NCBI RefSeq assembly: GCF_964275005.1
Contig: NC_092689.1
Location: 12,249,479 to 12,313,478 of the forward strand
Origin: Diadema setosum
Lineage: Eukaryota; Echinodermata; Echinoidea; Diadematoida; Diadematidae
Length of the DNA stretch: 64,000 nucleotides
Reading direction: 5' to 3'
Under the pieces are notes generated by a model. That model saw only the letters and a list, made by a program, of their open reading frames with translations. It did no database searches and was not told the origin of the DNA. Of the stretch, positions 24,643 through 34,074 are shown piece after piece; position 1 is the first letter of the stretch, and every line of letters begins with the position of its first letter. Position numbers and translations under genes: made by a program.

Positions 24643-24892
24643 GTGATATAAGAATACGTATGTATAATAATTGTATACAAATACACATAATATATGAACA
24701 CACATACATACTGTTGTGTCGGGATCTGTGTGCTTTTGAGATGTCAATATTTAATGAATGACTTGTAACAAAGTTGAGTTTTATTTGGACACTGGAACTC
24801 TCCACTGGTCCTGCTTCATTTAAAGAAAAAATAGAAAGAGAAAAGAAATAGGTAAAATCTACAGCAATACAGGCAACTTTGGGCTACATGTC

Positions 24893-25110
24893 TATGGCAA
24901 TAATGCTGGAGAATGCAGCAATATTAGTAGAACAGATCAGTGAAAGTTTGAGGAAAATCGGACAATCCGTTCGGAAGTTATGAATATTTTTAAGTATCTG
25001 AGCAGTCACTGCAGGATGAGAAGACTACTAAAGTGTTTGATGTAACCTGCATACAACGATATAATGAAAACAAAAAGAGAATTTCACAAAATTTGATTTT
25101 GAATAAAGTG
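24893..25110. mobile_element. Decayed relative of the 62.7 kb MITE
   Basis: GAGAATGCAGCAATATTAGTA followed by CAGTGAAAGTTTGAGGAAAATCGG and the later CACTGCAGGATGAGAAGACT matches the element at 62705 and its palindromic half. The outer ends are gone, so boundaries are approximate. Confidence 0.6.
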
Positions 25111-25136
25111 ATAGAAATGTTGATTTTTTTTTTCAA

Positions 25137-25352
25137 ATTTGTTTAGACCATTTCAGTTCTTCATATATCAAAACACCTAAACATTTGGTGAACTGAACTA
25201 TTCTAATCAGACTACCATTCAATGAAAGAATGAAATTTCCCCTTTAATAATCCACCCCATTACTTTGTTTAGTGCAACAGTTATCTTAAAACCAGATTGA
25301 TTAGGGTGTAGTAAATCATTTGCATTCAAGAATTCACTTAGTTTTTGATGAA
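25137..25352 (-). pseudogene. LINE reverse transcriptase fragment inside the foldback centre
   Basis: On the - strand one frame reads KLSEFLNANDLLHPNQSGFK and another NGSLIRIVQFTKCLGVLIYE. Both are hallmark stretches of CR1/Jockey-like reverse transcriptases, brought together by an internal deletion. It is captured or inserted cargo, not a transposase. Confidence 0.68.
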
Positions 25353-26552
25353 AGAACAATGGAAGAATACCAAATTGAAAACATGTAGCTGCATGTGGTT
25401 GTCAAACATTATTTGACCAGCAGTACTTTTAGACACTTGGTACATTGTAAGTCTGGTAGCTGTGTATTGCTTCATCCCTATATATGAGACAACATAGAAA
25501 CCTTCCTCCAAGAAAGAGAACCCTCCTCATAACTATGAAGGGCTTTGTCTACATGTGGGACTGTATGGGACACCTAACTGAGCTAAGTTACAGACACTAA
25601 GTACTGACAGCTGTATATTGCCTCATCAACAACATTGAAACCTTCCTCCAAGAAAGAGAGCCCTCCTCAACTCCAAACAAAAGATTCCACGGACAAAAAT
25701 GTTTATCCACTTAATCCCCACAATGTACAGAGCTGATTACATTCAGGGTGGCCACTCAAGCCAAAACAATGCATTCCCTAGCCTGTGTGCATGAAACCTT
25801 TCCTGGCCACTATACAAAGAAGCTGACATATTGTAAAGAGGTATTTAATTCTCCTATGGTGCTCACATTATCCTATCAAAACCACAGACTTCACCTGTGA
25901 CTAAAATACACACCATCACTTACAGTGTCATGACTTTGTTGTCATGGTGCAGTACTGCAGTCCATGTTTTTAGCGGAAGCCAGTGACGACCAGAATGTCA
26001 GGATTTTTGTAGGGCTACTGTGGAAATGAAGTGTTCAAAACACAATTGAGAATGAGAAGATATGACTATAGTTGTTGCAGTTGATGCATGTGCATCATGA
26101 AATCATCTGGGAACACCAACTGCATCCGCCACTGGGTGTGAAATGCTAAAGGGCCATTGTCCAAAAAAAGTGTGCACTCATCTAGTTGTACAAATGACTA
26201 AAAACTCCAAATCGAAGATTTCATTCAACATTTAGCAATTACGAATCAGAAACTTTAATAAATTCAGAAACAAATGTACAACAATCAATGGGTGATTTTT
26301 TAATAGTAATAGTTTTCTCCAGAAACGTTACCAAACTCTTAGTAATAAGTCATTTTGAACGTGTCAAATCCAAATGTCAGATACGTTACCACAGGTAGCA
26401 TCTCAGAAAATCGTTTGATAGTCTACTTGTTTTTCACTTTCAACTGGGACAATTCTTGGAGTCAGCCTTCATCTAATCTGTAAAAAAAAAATAATGTTGT
26501 GATTTATAAGATGAAGGCTAAATAAAAGTCAAGCTGAAGAACATGCATATAT
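25353..26552. other. Foldback centre, unassigned
   Basis: No coding region is recognisable. Two diverged copies of a ~90-base stretch (ACCTTCCTCCAAGAAAGAGA) occur at about 25430-25535 and 25600-25680. Confidence 0.5.
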
Positions 26553-26786
26553 ATGAAGAGTTTGTTCGCAAAAACCGATAAGTCCATTTTTGAAGATTTT
26601 GAAGTACAGTCTCTGTCATAAAGTACAAAATAATACCTTTAAAATGATGTATCGGCCACTACATATAGAGGTACATTTTTAAAGTTATGGTCAAAAGAAG
26701 CAAAAATTTTCTTATTATTCTCTTTATTTTTCTTGACCTTTAATCGCAAATATGGACTTATCGGTTTTTGCAAACAAACTCTTCAT
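26553..26786. mobile_element. Palindromic MITE, ATGAAGAGTTTG ends
   Basis: Inverted ends ATGAAGAGTTTGTTCGCAAA and its complement (CAAACAAACTCTTCAT) flank ~190 bases. An inverted copy of the whole element is at 59392-59650 with the same interior (CATAAAGTACAAAATAATAC; AAAAGAAGCAAAAATTTTC). Both are flanked by TATA-type sequence, suggesting a TA target. Confidence 0.82.
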
Positions 26787-27554
26787 ATATACATATATTT
26801 TGGCTTAAAACATTTTTGTACTGATTGTATGAACGGTAGACAATTTACTTGTGATAATTATGTAAGATGCATAATAATAGTGAACAAAAGTAGTGGTTTC
26901 ATTTGCTGGGAAGTTGTGAGGGTTATAGCAAACTTTAGGTTGTTTCCAATATTAACCTGGGCATCCAAATAAAGCGTAATTGCTAGGCCCTATATATTTA
27001 ACAGGTCCAACCTCTCAGATTTAAACTAAACTAAAATGATGATTTGTAATTGACAAAATATCAATTTCAGCTGTATGAACATGCTGGCACAGTTGTTGGG
27101 AGAGTAGTACCCATGGCATTGTTTTGGTTTGTTTTTCAGATCCATAATGCAGAAAGCCAAAAAAACACATGTGAATCCCAAATATGAATGTTCATTACTG
27201 TCTACAGCACAAATTACAGTCTAACTTTTGACACAAGTATTTGCAAAGATATTATCAAGTCCCAGCATGCCATGCCACCAAGTGATTGCACTGTGTAAGC
27301 CTTGTTGGCAGTTATATTTTGTTCATTGTGAGTGGATTCGTGGGGGGGGGGGGATTTCACTATGAGAGATGAAATTCCACAATAAAATCAAATTGCAATC
27401 CAGAATTGGGGATAATATGGTAAATGTTGCACTTGTTTACTTCTAAAGTCATGTTGAGCGTTCCATGATAGTAATCTCATAATTACAGCCAAAGTCAAGC
27501 CAGAAGTTGTGTCCACAGTTCATATCAAGGTGATGATGGTAGGCCTACAACAAC
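26787..27554. other. Foldback centre, right part, unassigned
   Basis: AT-rich sequence with a G-run at 27343-27354. A 79-residue frame (26733-26972) begins inside the adjacent MITE and shows no known domain. No gene called. Confidence 0.5.
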
Positions 27555-28450
27555 AGTAGGACTGACCGGCATGTTGCCATATATGATATATTCAGTGGAA
27601 CTGAACGGCATGTTGCCATATATGATATATTCAGTAGGACTGACCGGCATGTTGCCATATGATATTCAGTAGGAGTGACCGGCATGTTGCCATATATGAT
27701 ATATTCAGTAGGACTGACCGGCATGTTGCCATAATGATATATTCAGTAGGACTGACCGGCATGTTGCCATAATGATATATTCAGTAGGACTGACCGGCAT
27801 GTTGCCATATATGATATATTCAGTAGGACTGACCGGCATGTTGCCATATGATATTCAGTAGGAGTGACCGGCATGTTGCCATAATGATATATTCAGTAGG
27901 ACTGACCGGCATGTTGCCATATATGATATATTCAGTGGAACTGAACGGCATGTTGCCATATATGATATATTCAGTAGGACTGACCGGCATGTTGCCATAT
28001 GATATTCAGTAGGAGTGACCGGCATGTTGCCATATATGATATATTCAGTAGGACTGACCGGCATGTTGCCATAATGATATATTCAGTAGGACTGACCGGC
28101 ATGTTGCCATAATGATATATTCAGTAGGACTGACCGGCATGTTGCCATATGTGATATATTCAGTAGGACTGACCGGCATGTTGCCATATGATATTCAGTA
28201 GGAGTGACCGGCATGTTGCCATAATGATATATTCAGTAGGATTGACCGGCATGTTGCCATATATGATATATTCAGTGGAACTGACCGGCATGTTGCCATA
28301 TGATATTCAGTAGGACTGACCGGCATGTTGCCATAATGATATATTCAGTATAGGACTGACCGGCATGTTGCCATATATGATATATTCAGTAGAACTGACC
28401 GGCATGTTGCCATACATGATATCCAGTAGGCCCTGATGACCGGCATGACT
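27555..28450 (-). repeat. Foldback right arm satellite array
   Basis: Same units as the left array, in reverse orientation, but about 400 bases shorter. The 69-residue translation found twice on the left is found once here (27855-28064, -), consistent with one higher-order repeat unit having been lost or gained. Confidence 0.92.
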
Positions 28451-29031
28451 GTTGACCTATAATCACATAATTCTTACATTATCTCTCAAAATCTATTTGC
28501 CTCACTTTGAAGTTTGTTTGATTGATTTTATTCATATAGTTCGTCTGACATATAGACCTAATGTGATTGCAATTAATGATATGTTTCTGTCGGCTCCGAG
28601 AGCGAGAGACTGGGAACATAACGAAACTCTCCATTTCGGTACACTAATGAAACGACTGTTGTGTAAAGTCTAATGAGTAGATCCGCTCGCACGTACGTAC
28701 GTACGTTCGTACTTGTGCTTTATGCAGCAGCACCACGTACTTGCCGTATGCCGATCCAACAGTAACGTGAGCTAGAGGCAGTGAACTTGTGGTATAATAT
28801 CATTCGGACCACTACTTTAAGTGCTGTATTGATATATTTGTACTTGGTATCTGATCCAAAACCAGGTTTGATTTGCTTAGAATTCTGTTTTGGATCCTTT
28901 AAAATTGTACGGTTGCAATTATTGGTAATTCGCCGGGGATTCTACGTACGGGATCGCACTGTTTTCGTGCTTCCGCACGTCCTTAACGGACCAATGAGAG
29001 GATGGCACTCCGTCGATCGCTAACGGACAGT
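28451..29031 (-). repeat. Foldback element, right terminal inverted repeat (unique part)
   Basis: Reverse complement of 22419-23000, ending GGACAGT immediately before the TGTATGAG duplication. Confidence 0.9.
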
Positions 29032-29291
29032 TGTATGAGAGAGTCACAACTCATGCATGTAAAAGATCCCGCTTCATTCATTCATCGCAAAGAGCAGGGT
29101 GTTTAACCCGGTGAAGCGGTCCCACCTCACATCCAACTGGACCCCATGGAAGACCAGCTTAACGTAGCTGAATATGGGCTATCCAGCCATCTTGTCAGAT
29201 GGAAAATGAACAAACAAACCACAATGTTTCATCTAGTATGTTATTCACATGAAGAAAATGAATGAACAAAATACCTCTGTAGAGATAAAAA

Positions 29292-30221
29292 AGCTATGCA
29301 ATATGTAATTGCTTATAGACTGTAGCTCACTTTCTGTCTTATCTCTATTTCTCCTCCCCTTCTCCCCTCTTTTTCCATCTACTTTTGCTCCTCTATATAG
29401 GCCTATGCTTAGGTGGAAAGATCCGCGCCTGTTTGCTGTCCATATTAGTTTTAAATGATGGCAGCAGCGTTTGCATAATGGTGTTAGGCACACTAATGGA
29501 ACGGACTTCGTCGGACGCACATTATTGTCTGCCGCGGCCATTGTCAAAGTAGGATAGGAGTGGAAAGAGTGCTTAATGAGTACTTTATTAGAAAGGTTTT
29601 TATCGCGACATCGGTGACGGACGTTGGTACCGCACAGTAACTCTATGCCGTGAGTAAGAAAGATTTATTGTCGTTTCTGTGGTTTAGATTGGTCTCCTGA
29701 AGACATATTGCTGAACTAAGAATAGCAATGTGTTAGTTCTAAAATCTACAGAAGAGATCAAATTAACATGATGATTTTTGCTGGCTTAGAACGTGGAAGC
29801 TTACATCAGGCCTGTACAGCAGTGCTGATATTGTACCCTTTTTTAAGTCGACTTTGTACCCTTTTCTAAGTCGACCCGCCAGCTAGATCGACTGCGGGAC
29901 CTTGTTCTGAACTTCAGACACAGAGTGATCTCGACACTCTTCTCGTAGAGCTGTAACGCCTCATGTTCCATTGTGTTATTATCGCAGGGTAGCTGAAGTT
30001 GAATGTGATGTTCGTAAAACACAACTTGGAGCAGAGAACGCTGCGTATGATCAAAGACACTTCATATCGCGACGGCAAACCAAGACAGCAGAACCACGCC
30101 ATGTACTACATCTGGATGATACAAACTGAAAATCCAACCATTGATTATTGGTAAAGGTTGGTTTCATCCCGTCCAATAAATAGCAACGGAGAGCTTGGAG
30201 GACTGCTGGTAAGTCGATACA
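29292..30221. other. Receptor-unit 5' spacer before copy 6
   Basis: Conserved upstream unit sequence: pyrimidine-rich patch near 29335-29375, GCCGCGGCCATTGTCAAAG near 29532, and GGTAAGTCGATACA directly before the ATG. A - strand frame (29245-29547) overlaps the LINE edge and is broken in sister units. Confidence 0.65.
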
Positions 30222-31214
30222 ATGTCTACGAACTCGTCTCAGCAACCAAGCCCCTTCCTAGTGAGATATCCCTTAGGTGTTCAGGTAACAGGCATGTCTC
30301 TGTACAGTCTGTCCGAAATTCTGATTCTCACTTTTAATGTCTTCACATTCTACGTGCTGCGGGCCTGTGACGAAAGGGCGTTTCCCGACAACACGCGGCT
30401 CTTTTACCAGGCCCTAGCGGTGGTGGATGTGATTGGTGGTACCATTGGATTTTGCATAGACATGAGCGTGCTGACGCCGTCAGAACTATCCTTCGGGGTG
30501 GGCGGTCCTTTCTGCATGTTACTCCCGACCATCTACTATACTTTCTTCGGTCAGACGCTCTTCGTTCTCTGTTGTATAAACGTCGACAGGCTCCTCACCA
30601 TCTTAAGACCGATGAAATATCTTCGATTCGCTACCGTCACGCGAGCCGCCTTGGCCCTGGGCTTCGCTCTCGTTATCCCGATCCTCCTAACATGTGGTCT
30701 CTGGCCCTTGTCAAGTTTCCCGGCCACCAACGTTCTGAGAAGCACTTGCAGATTAGAGAGCTCCGATGATGATCGTGCCGATGACGTGTTCTTCTGGAGC
30801 TTTCTCCCCATCATCTTGTCCTGCAGTCTCACCATGGCGATAGTCACCATCTCGAATTTGGGACTCATTATCATAGCGTGTCGTCAAGCTCGAAGTCTTG
30901 GACGCATCATCCCTCGATCCCAGAATGACGCATCCCTGAACGCATCACCGTCCGCCGATATGACGAGGGGAGTCCGGACCGTTATCGTCATCACTGGCTG
31001 TTCCTACCTAGGAATGTGCACTTGGCTCTTCGGCACTCTGGTCGTCTATCCCAGATTGGCATCCTCGCCTTACCGGGAGCTCTTCATAGTGTCTGGGTTC
31101 ATTGAACTCTCGACGAGATGGTGGAACGGCGCCATCTATCTATTGACCAACAAGGGTTTCAGGACTCAAGCCAAAAGCACCTTTCGGAAATTACGCCTGT
31201 GTGCCAGAGTTTGA
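30222..31214 (+). CDS. Receptor copy 6, intact intronless rhodopsin-class GPCR
   Basis: 330 residues. In residue numbering: outer tail 1-24 with N4 glycosylation site; TM1 ~25-48 (N39); LAVVD 65-69 in TM2; TM3 starts after C98; VDRLLTILRP 121-130; TM4 ~141-163; loop 2 with C176; TM5 ~188-218; inner loop 3 to ~250; TM6 ~251-276; TM7 ~283-308 with RWWNGAIY; short basic tail. The start is fixed by the in-frame TAA four codons upstream. It differs from copies 2 and 5 chiefly on the outside (LTPSELSFGVGGPFCMLLPT; CRLESSDDDRADD). It is the last member of the array. The ligand is unknown. Confidence 0.95.
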   Translation: MSTNSSQQPSPFLVRYPLGVQVTGMSLYSLSEILILTFNVFTFYVLRACDERAFPDNTRLFYQALAVVDVIGGTIGFCIDMSVLTPSELSFGVGGPFCMLLPTIYYTFFGQTLFVLCCINVDRLLTILRPMKYLRFATVTRAALALGFALVIPILLTCGLWPLSSFPATNVLRSTCRLESSDDDRADDVFFWSFLPIILSCSLTMAIVTISNLGLIIIACRQARSLGRIIPRSQNDASLNASPSADMTRGVRTVIVITGCSYLGMCTWLFGTLVVYPRLASSPYRELFIVSGFIELSTRWWNGAIYLLTNKGFRTQAKSTFRKLRLCARV

Positions 31215-32188
31215 TGCGATTATAAACGTCGACAATATTTACGTTTTTGTTTGTAATTAAAATAGATTGGTTATCATGAACTCTTTATGTGCAGTTTACA
31301 TGATCTCTAGATGAACAGTTACGTTTAGGAGAAGAACTTTCTGTTCAAATGTTTTAATACAATGTTGTGGTATGTACACCTTTGTATACCTCTGTTGTCT
31401 CAATAATGGTAAAAAAAAAATGTCATTTCTTGTCACCCCGAGTCTATTTGCTGATTTTCGGTGAAGACTTGATCCCATACTAAAGTAGTAGTTGCATCAG
31501 CCACTGTGTTTGTTAATGATTATTCTGTTTCAATATCAGTGATAGTCAAGATATGAGTGCTATCGGAAATAAAAAAGAAAAATAGCTACTGCCTTGTTAT
31601 AAAGATTGTTTCCAGGAAAAAGTCAGGGATAGAAAACTTATCGGCCGAGTCCCATTCAGTATTTCTGCGCATAATTTTTCCATGAATGAACCTAAGCATA
31701 TTCATAAGTTCGATAATATTCATCGTTCAAAAAGGAACAATGATGCCAACAGAGATCGATTGGTATATAGGAACATCAGATTCGGGGGTTAAAGTATACC
31801 GCCACTTTGCTTTTTTTCCCGAAATGAAAGAAAAAGAAGGAAAGAAGAACATCAATAATGATAATAAATAGACTCTGTATGAAGAACATTTAGGCTTTAA
31901 ATCGTATGTAAGTTTCATCTTGATTCGTCTCTTCCCCTCCCCCATCTATACATAAAAGAGGTGTTTTTTTTTTTGGTTTGTTTATTATGTGAAATTATAC
32001 ACAGAAATAATGTAGCAAAGTATTCCAACTTATTGTTTTAATCAGTGATTAGTATAGATAGTTTCTTATGCAAATGGGAATATTGTATTCATTTTCAAAG
32101 TCAATGAGCGCATCTCAAGTGATGCAAAGTCAGGCTTCTGCCTATGCAAACAGATTCTGGTAATTTCTTTTCTTAATTACAATAGCTA
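31215..32188. other. Receptor-unit 3' spacer after copy 6
   Basis: Conserved downstream unit sequence up to the TTAA at 32189 where the next element inserted. No gene seen. Confidence 0.6.
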
Positions 32189-32897
32189 TTAACCCTATTC
32201 CCACGGGGAAAATGCCCCCCTCCCCCCCCCCCCCGACGTTTTTGTCTTTCAAGTATCGCGCAACTTTTGAGACCAAATTTGTTGCTTCCGAGCCTACCGT
32301 TTTGAAGCCACGTCTCTTTGAAAAAAATTTGTCGACCCAAAAATTGCTCAAAAACATGATTTTTGTGTACAAAGCCAATGTAAATTGTGTTTTTGCAATT
32401 AATTCATATGAAAATAAGTGTTTTTACTTTCAATGGCTGATAATGATTTATTTTATCCTGATTATGCTTTAAAAGTTTCTGCGACAAATTTTGACGAAAA
32501 AAAAATAACAAAAAGAAAATGTAAAAACAAAGAAATACATATAAAATTCAATAAACAATAAAATACATAACAAATAATTATGAAGCCGAATTTTTGAGGA
32601 TATTGAAAAGAATATGTTCACCAAAAATTAGAAGTCTTGGAGCTTTATTTTTTTTTTTATAGGCAAAAGAATTTTTATTGCATAAATTGATTAATATAAA
32701 ATACATACATTAAAATTTGAAAAATCTAACTATACAGTCTTTTAGATTACATTGGCCTCTACTTTAGTGCAAATTTTCCCGAGGATTGCGCGATCCACGA
32801 CCGAGATCTGAAGGGGGGGGGGGGGGGGGCAAAAAGCCCCCCCCCCCCCCCCCCGTGGTTTCAAGTCCCTCAAAAAACCTGGTGGGATTAGGGTTAA
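32189..32897. mobile_element. TTAA-flanked MITE with long G/C homopolymers
   Basis: Other units read ATAGCCATTAATCAGTGATT; here TTAA is duplicated (32189-32192 and 32894-32897) around an insert with inverted ends CCCTATTCCCAC and GTGGGATTAGGG. Ends starting CCC next to TTAA fit a piggyBac-like group. No transposase. Near the left end is a C-run (32215-32234). Near the right end ~19 Gs (32811-32829) are followed by CAAAAAG and ~19 Cs (32836-32854), a near-perfect hairpin. Confidence 0.8.
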
Positions 32898-33114
32898 TTA
32901 ATGATTTAGTGACTGAATCTACCGGTATATCTCTTGATCAATCAATCAAAATCTCACGTGATAGCAGTAATTACCTTACCAGTGTATGTATTACATTACT
33001 CTAATTTCGGTTTATTTAGGTTTCCATCTCCGTGCAATACTGTAAAAACGTTGACACGTCCATTATTGAGCAATACTGTCACGGGACTGGAGTAGTTAAT
33101 CATAAATCACTTAT

Positions 33115-34074
33115 TGCATGAGTGCTTGTCAGCGATTCACCGTTCGGCCTAACGAAGCCGTATGATAAGATGGAAGCCCGCTCGCTTATTGATATTCTCG
33201 CTATACCACTTAACAGTCTTATACAAATAGCTGTAATCTGGAGTGACAGAATCAAGGGTGGTTGTCGCTTCATATGCGAGAAAATCATGTTTGTCATCAT
33301 TATTATATTTGAAGTTACCTTTCCGTACTAATAAACCGTTTGCTATATGCTTCTCTGTCGCGCAGATTTGGATATGGTGTTCTGACCAAATTCTTTGTCG
33401 TCAATGTATCATGCAGTTACGTACACTTTCATCTAAGGGAATACATACTCATTCATTCACTCGTTTTGAATTTATTAATCATGATAATACGTTTGAAAGC
33501 ACTCCCTCATGGAATCTGCTATTCAGGGATCCAGGTAATTGGAGATGCGTGATTTGAAATCAGTGTGAAAGCGAGCTAAGTTAGTAAGACCATGTTCTAC
33601 TATCAATATGTAAAGAGCAAGATATTCTTGTAACTACTGTTGGTACTACTTGAGAGCTCATGAATGGTCGTTGACGTAACAACTAAAAGCGTCCAGTAAT
33701 CACTCAATTTATCTAGAATGCCGTGTCAATGGTCTGCTGCAAATCAGCACAAGGTTAATGAAGGCAGTTTGGGGTCTTTTTTTTCTCTCTTTCTCTCTTC
33801 TTGGCTCTCGGGAGAACGCCTTGTGAACTACTGCAACTTCCCGATTTTCTGTTTGAAAGAAATTCTTTCTTATATATTGAGGTATCATATAGGTGTGAAG
33901 AAAATGAAAATATTAAAGATTCTATCAGAAACCTGTAGCATGTGACTTTCATCCTCATTTTCTATTTTTCCCAGAAGCCGTGTGAAGACCTATAGGGTTT
34001 AAATTGTCGACATATCGACCGACACGCTGATCTGTTTGCCAAAGAAAAATGAAGGCAAACTCAGTAAGCCCATA
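33115..34074. other. Sequence just outside the receptor array
   Basis: No gene recognised. Short open frames (33122-33331, 33243-33557, 33718-33945) have no domain and no splice context that convinces me. Confidence 0.5.

Larger units (their letters stand above)
22419..29031. mobile_element. 6.6 kb foldback-type DNA transposon, 8-bp target duplication
   Basis: The element begins ACTGTCCGTTAGCGATCGAC and ends with the exact reverse complement, flanked on both sides by TGTATGAG (22411-22418 and 29032-29039). Each arm has ~580 bases of near-identical unique inverted repeat (22419-23000 and 28451-29031), then an array of short repeats in opposite orientation (23001-24310 and 27555-28450). The 3.2 kb centre holds an AT microsatellite, a LINE fragment, two small transposons and no transposase. 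Long arms with internal repeats resemble the Foldback class and the sea urchin TU elements known from the literature. I cannot assign a superfamily from the ends alone; an 8-bp duplication allows hAT, P-like or others. Near identity of the arms implies recent movement or arm-to-arm gene conversion. Confidence 0.88.
22246..29215 (+). mobile_element. tRNA-derived SINE interrupted by the foldback element
   Basis: The left half (22246-22418) contains the tRNA-like head, box A TGGCTCAGTTGGTAG and box B GGTTCGAACCC, and breaks at TGTATGAG. The right half resumes at 29032 with TGTATGAGAGAGTCACAACT and runs to ~29215. The unbroken copies at 19880 and 39004 show the junction without the insert. Only the two halves are SINE; 22419-29031 is the inserted element. 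Confidence 0.88.
21217..29291 (-). mobile_element. 5'-truncated LINE (L1/Tx1-like), split by a SINE
   Basis: Read on the - strand this is the C-terminal end of a reverse transcriptase followed by a 3' UTR and a poly(A) run (T-run at about 21218-21228). The LINE portions are 21217-22240 and 29217-29291; everything between is later insertion. The piece at 29217-29291 reads in the same direction as LWYNSN, which joins the FFEEWHKKGI stretch at 22204, so the SINE entered the LINE itself. Frames 21522-21878 and 21884-22204 are separated by a frameshift. The zinc-knuckle-like pattern CTFCSETETFCHVLLGC is clear. Confidence 0.78.
1..33114 (+). repeat. Tandem array of receptor-gene units
   Basis: Six copies of a receptor coding region recur on the + strand, each embedded in matching flanks. 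The same downstream blocks (for example CTTGATCAATCAATCAA followed by CACGTGA) and upstream blocks (GCCGCGGCCATTGTCAAAG) appear around every copy. Copies 1 and 2 end 3539 bases apart, which I take as close to the original unit length. Longer spacings disappear once the insertions listed separately are subtracted. The array stops abruptly near 33114, just after the block ending ATAAATCACTTATT; the sequence beyond it matches no unit. This is the pattern of unequal crossing-over with later transposon colonisation. Confidence 0.88.

Noticed and set aside
24482..24805. 107-residue Ile-Tyr protein
   Set aside because: Translation of an (AT)n tract.
26733..26972. Possible transposase remnant in the foldback centre
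   Set aside because: It starts inside a MITE, has no catalytic DDE pattern, and lacks recognisable DNA-binding motifs.
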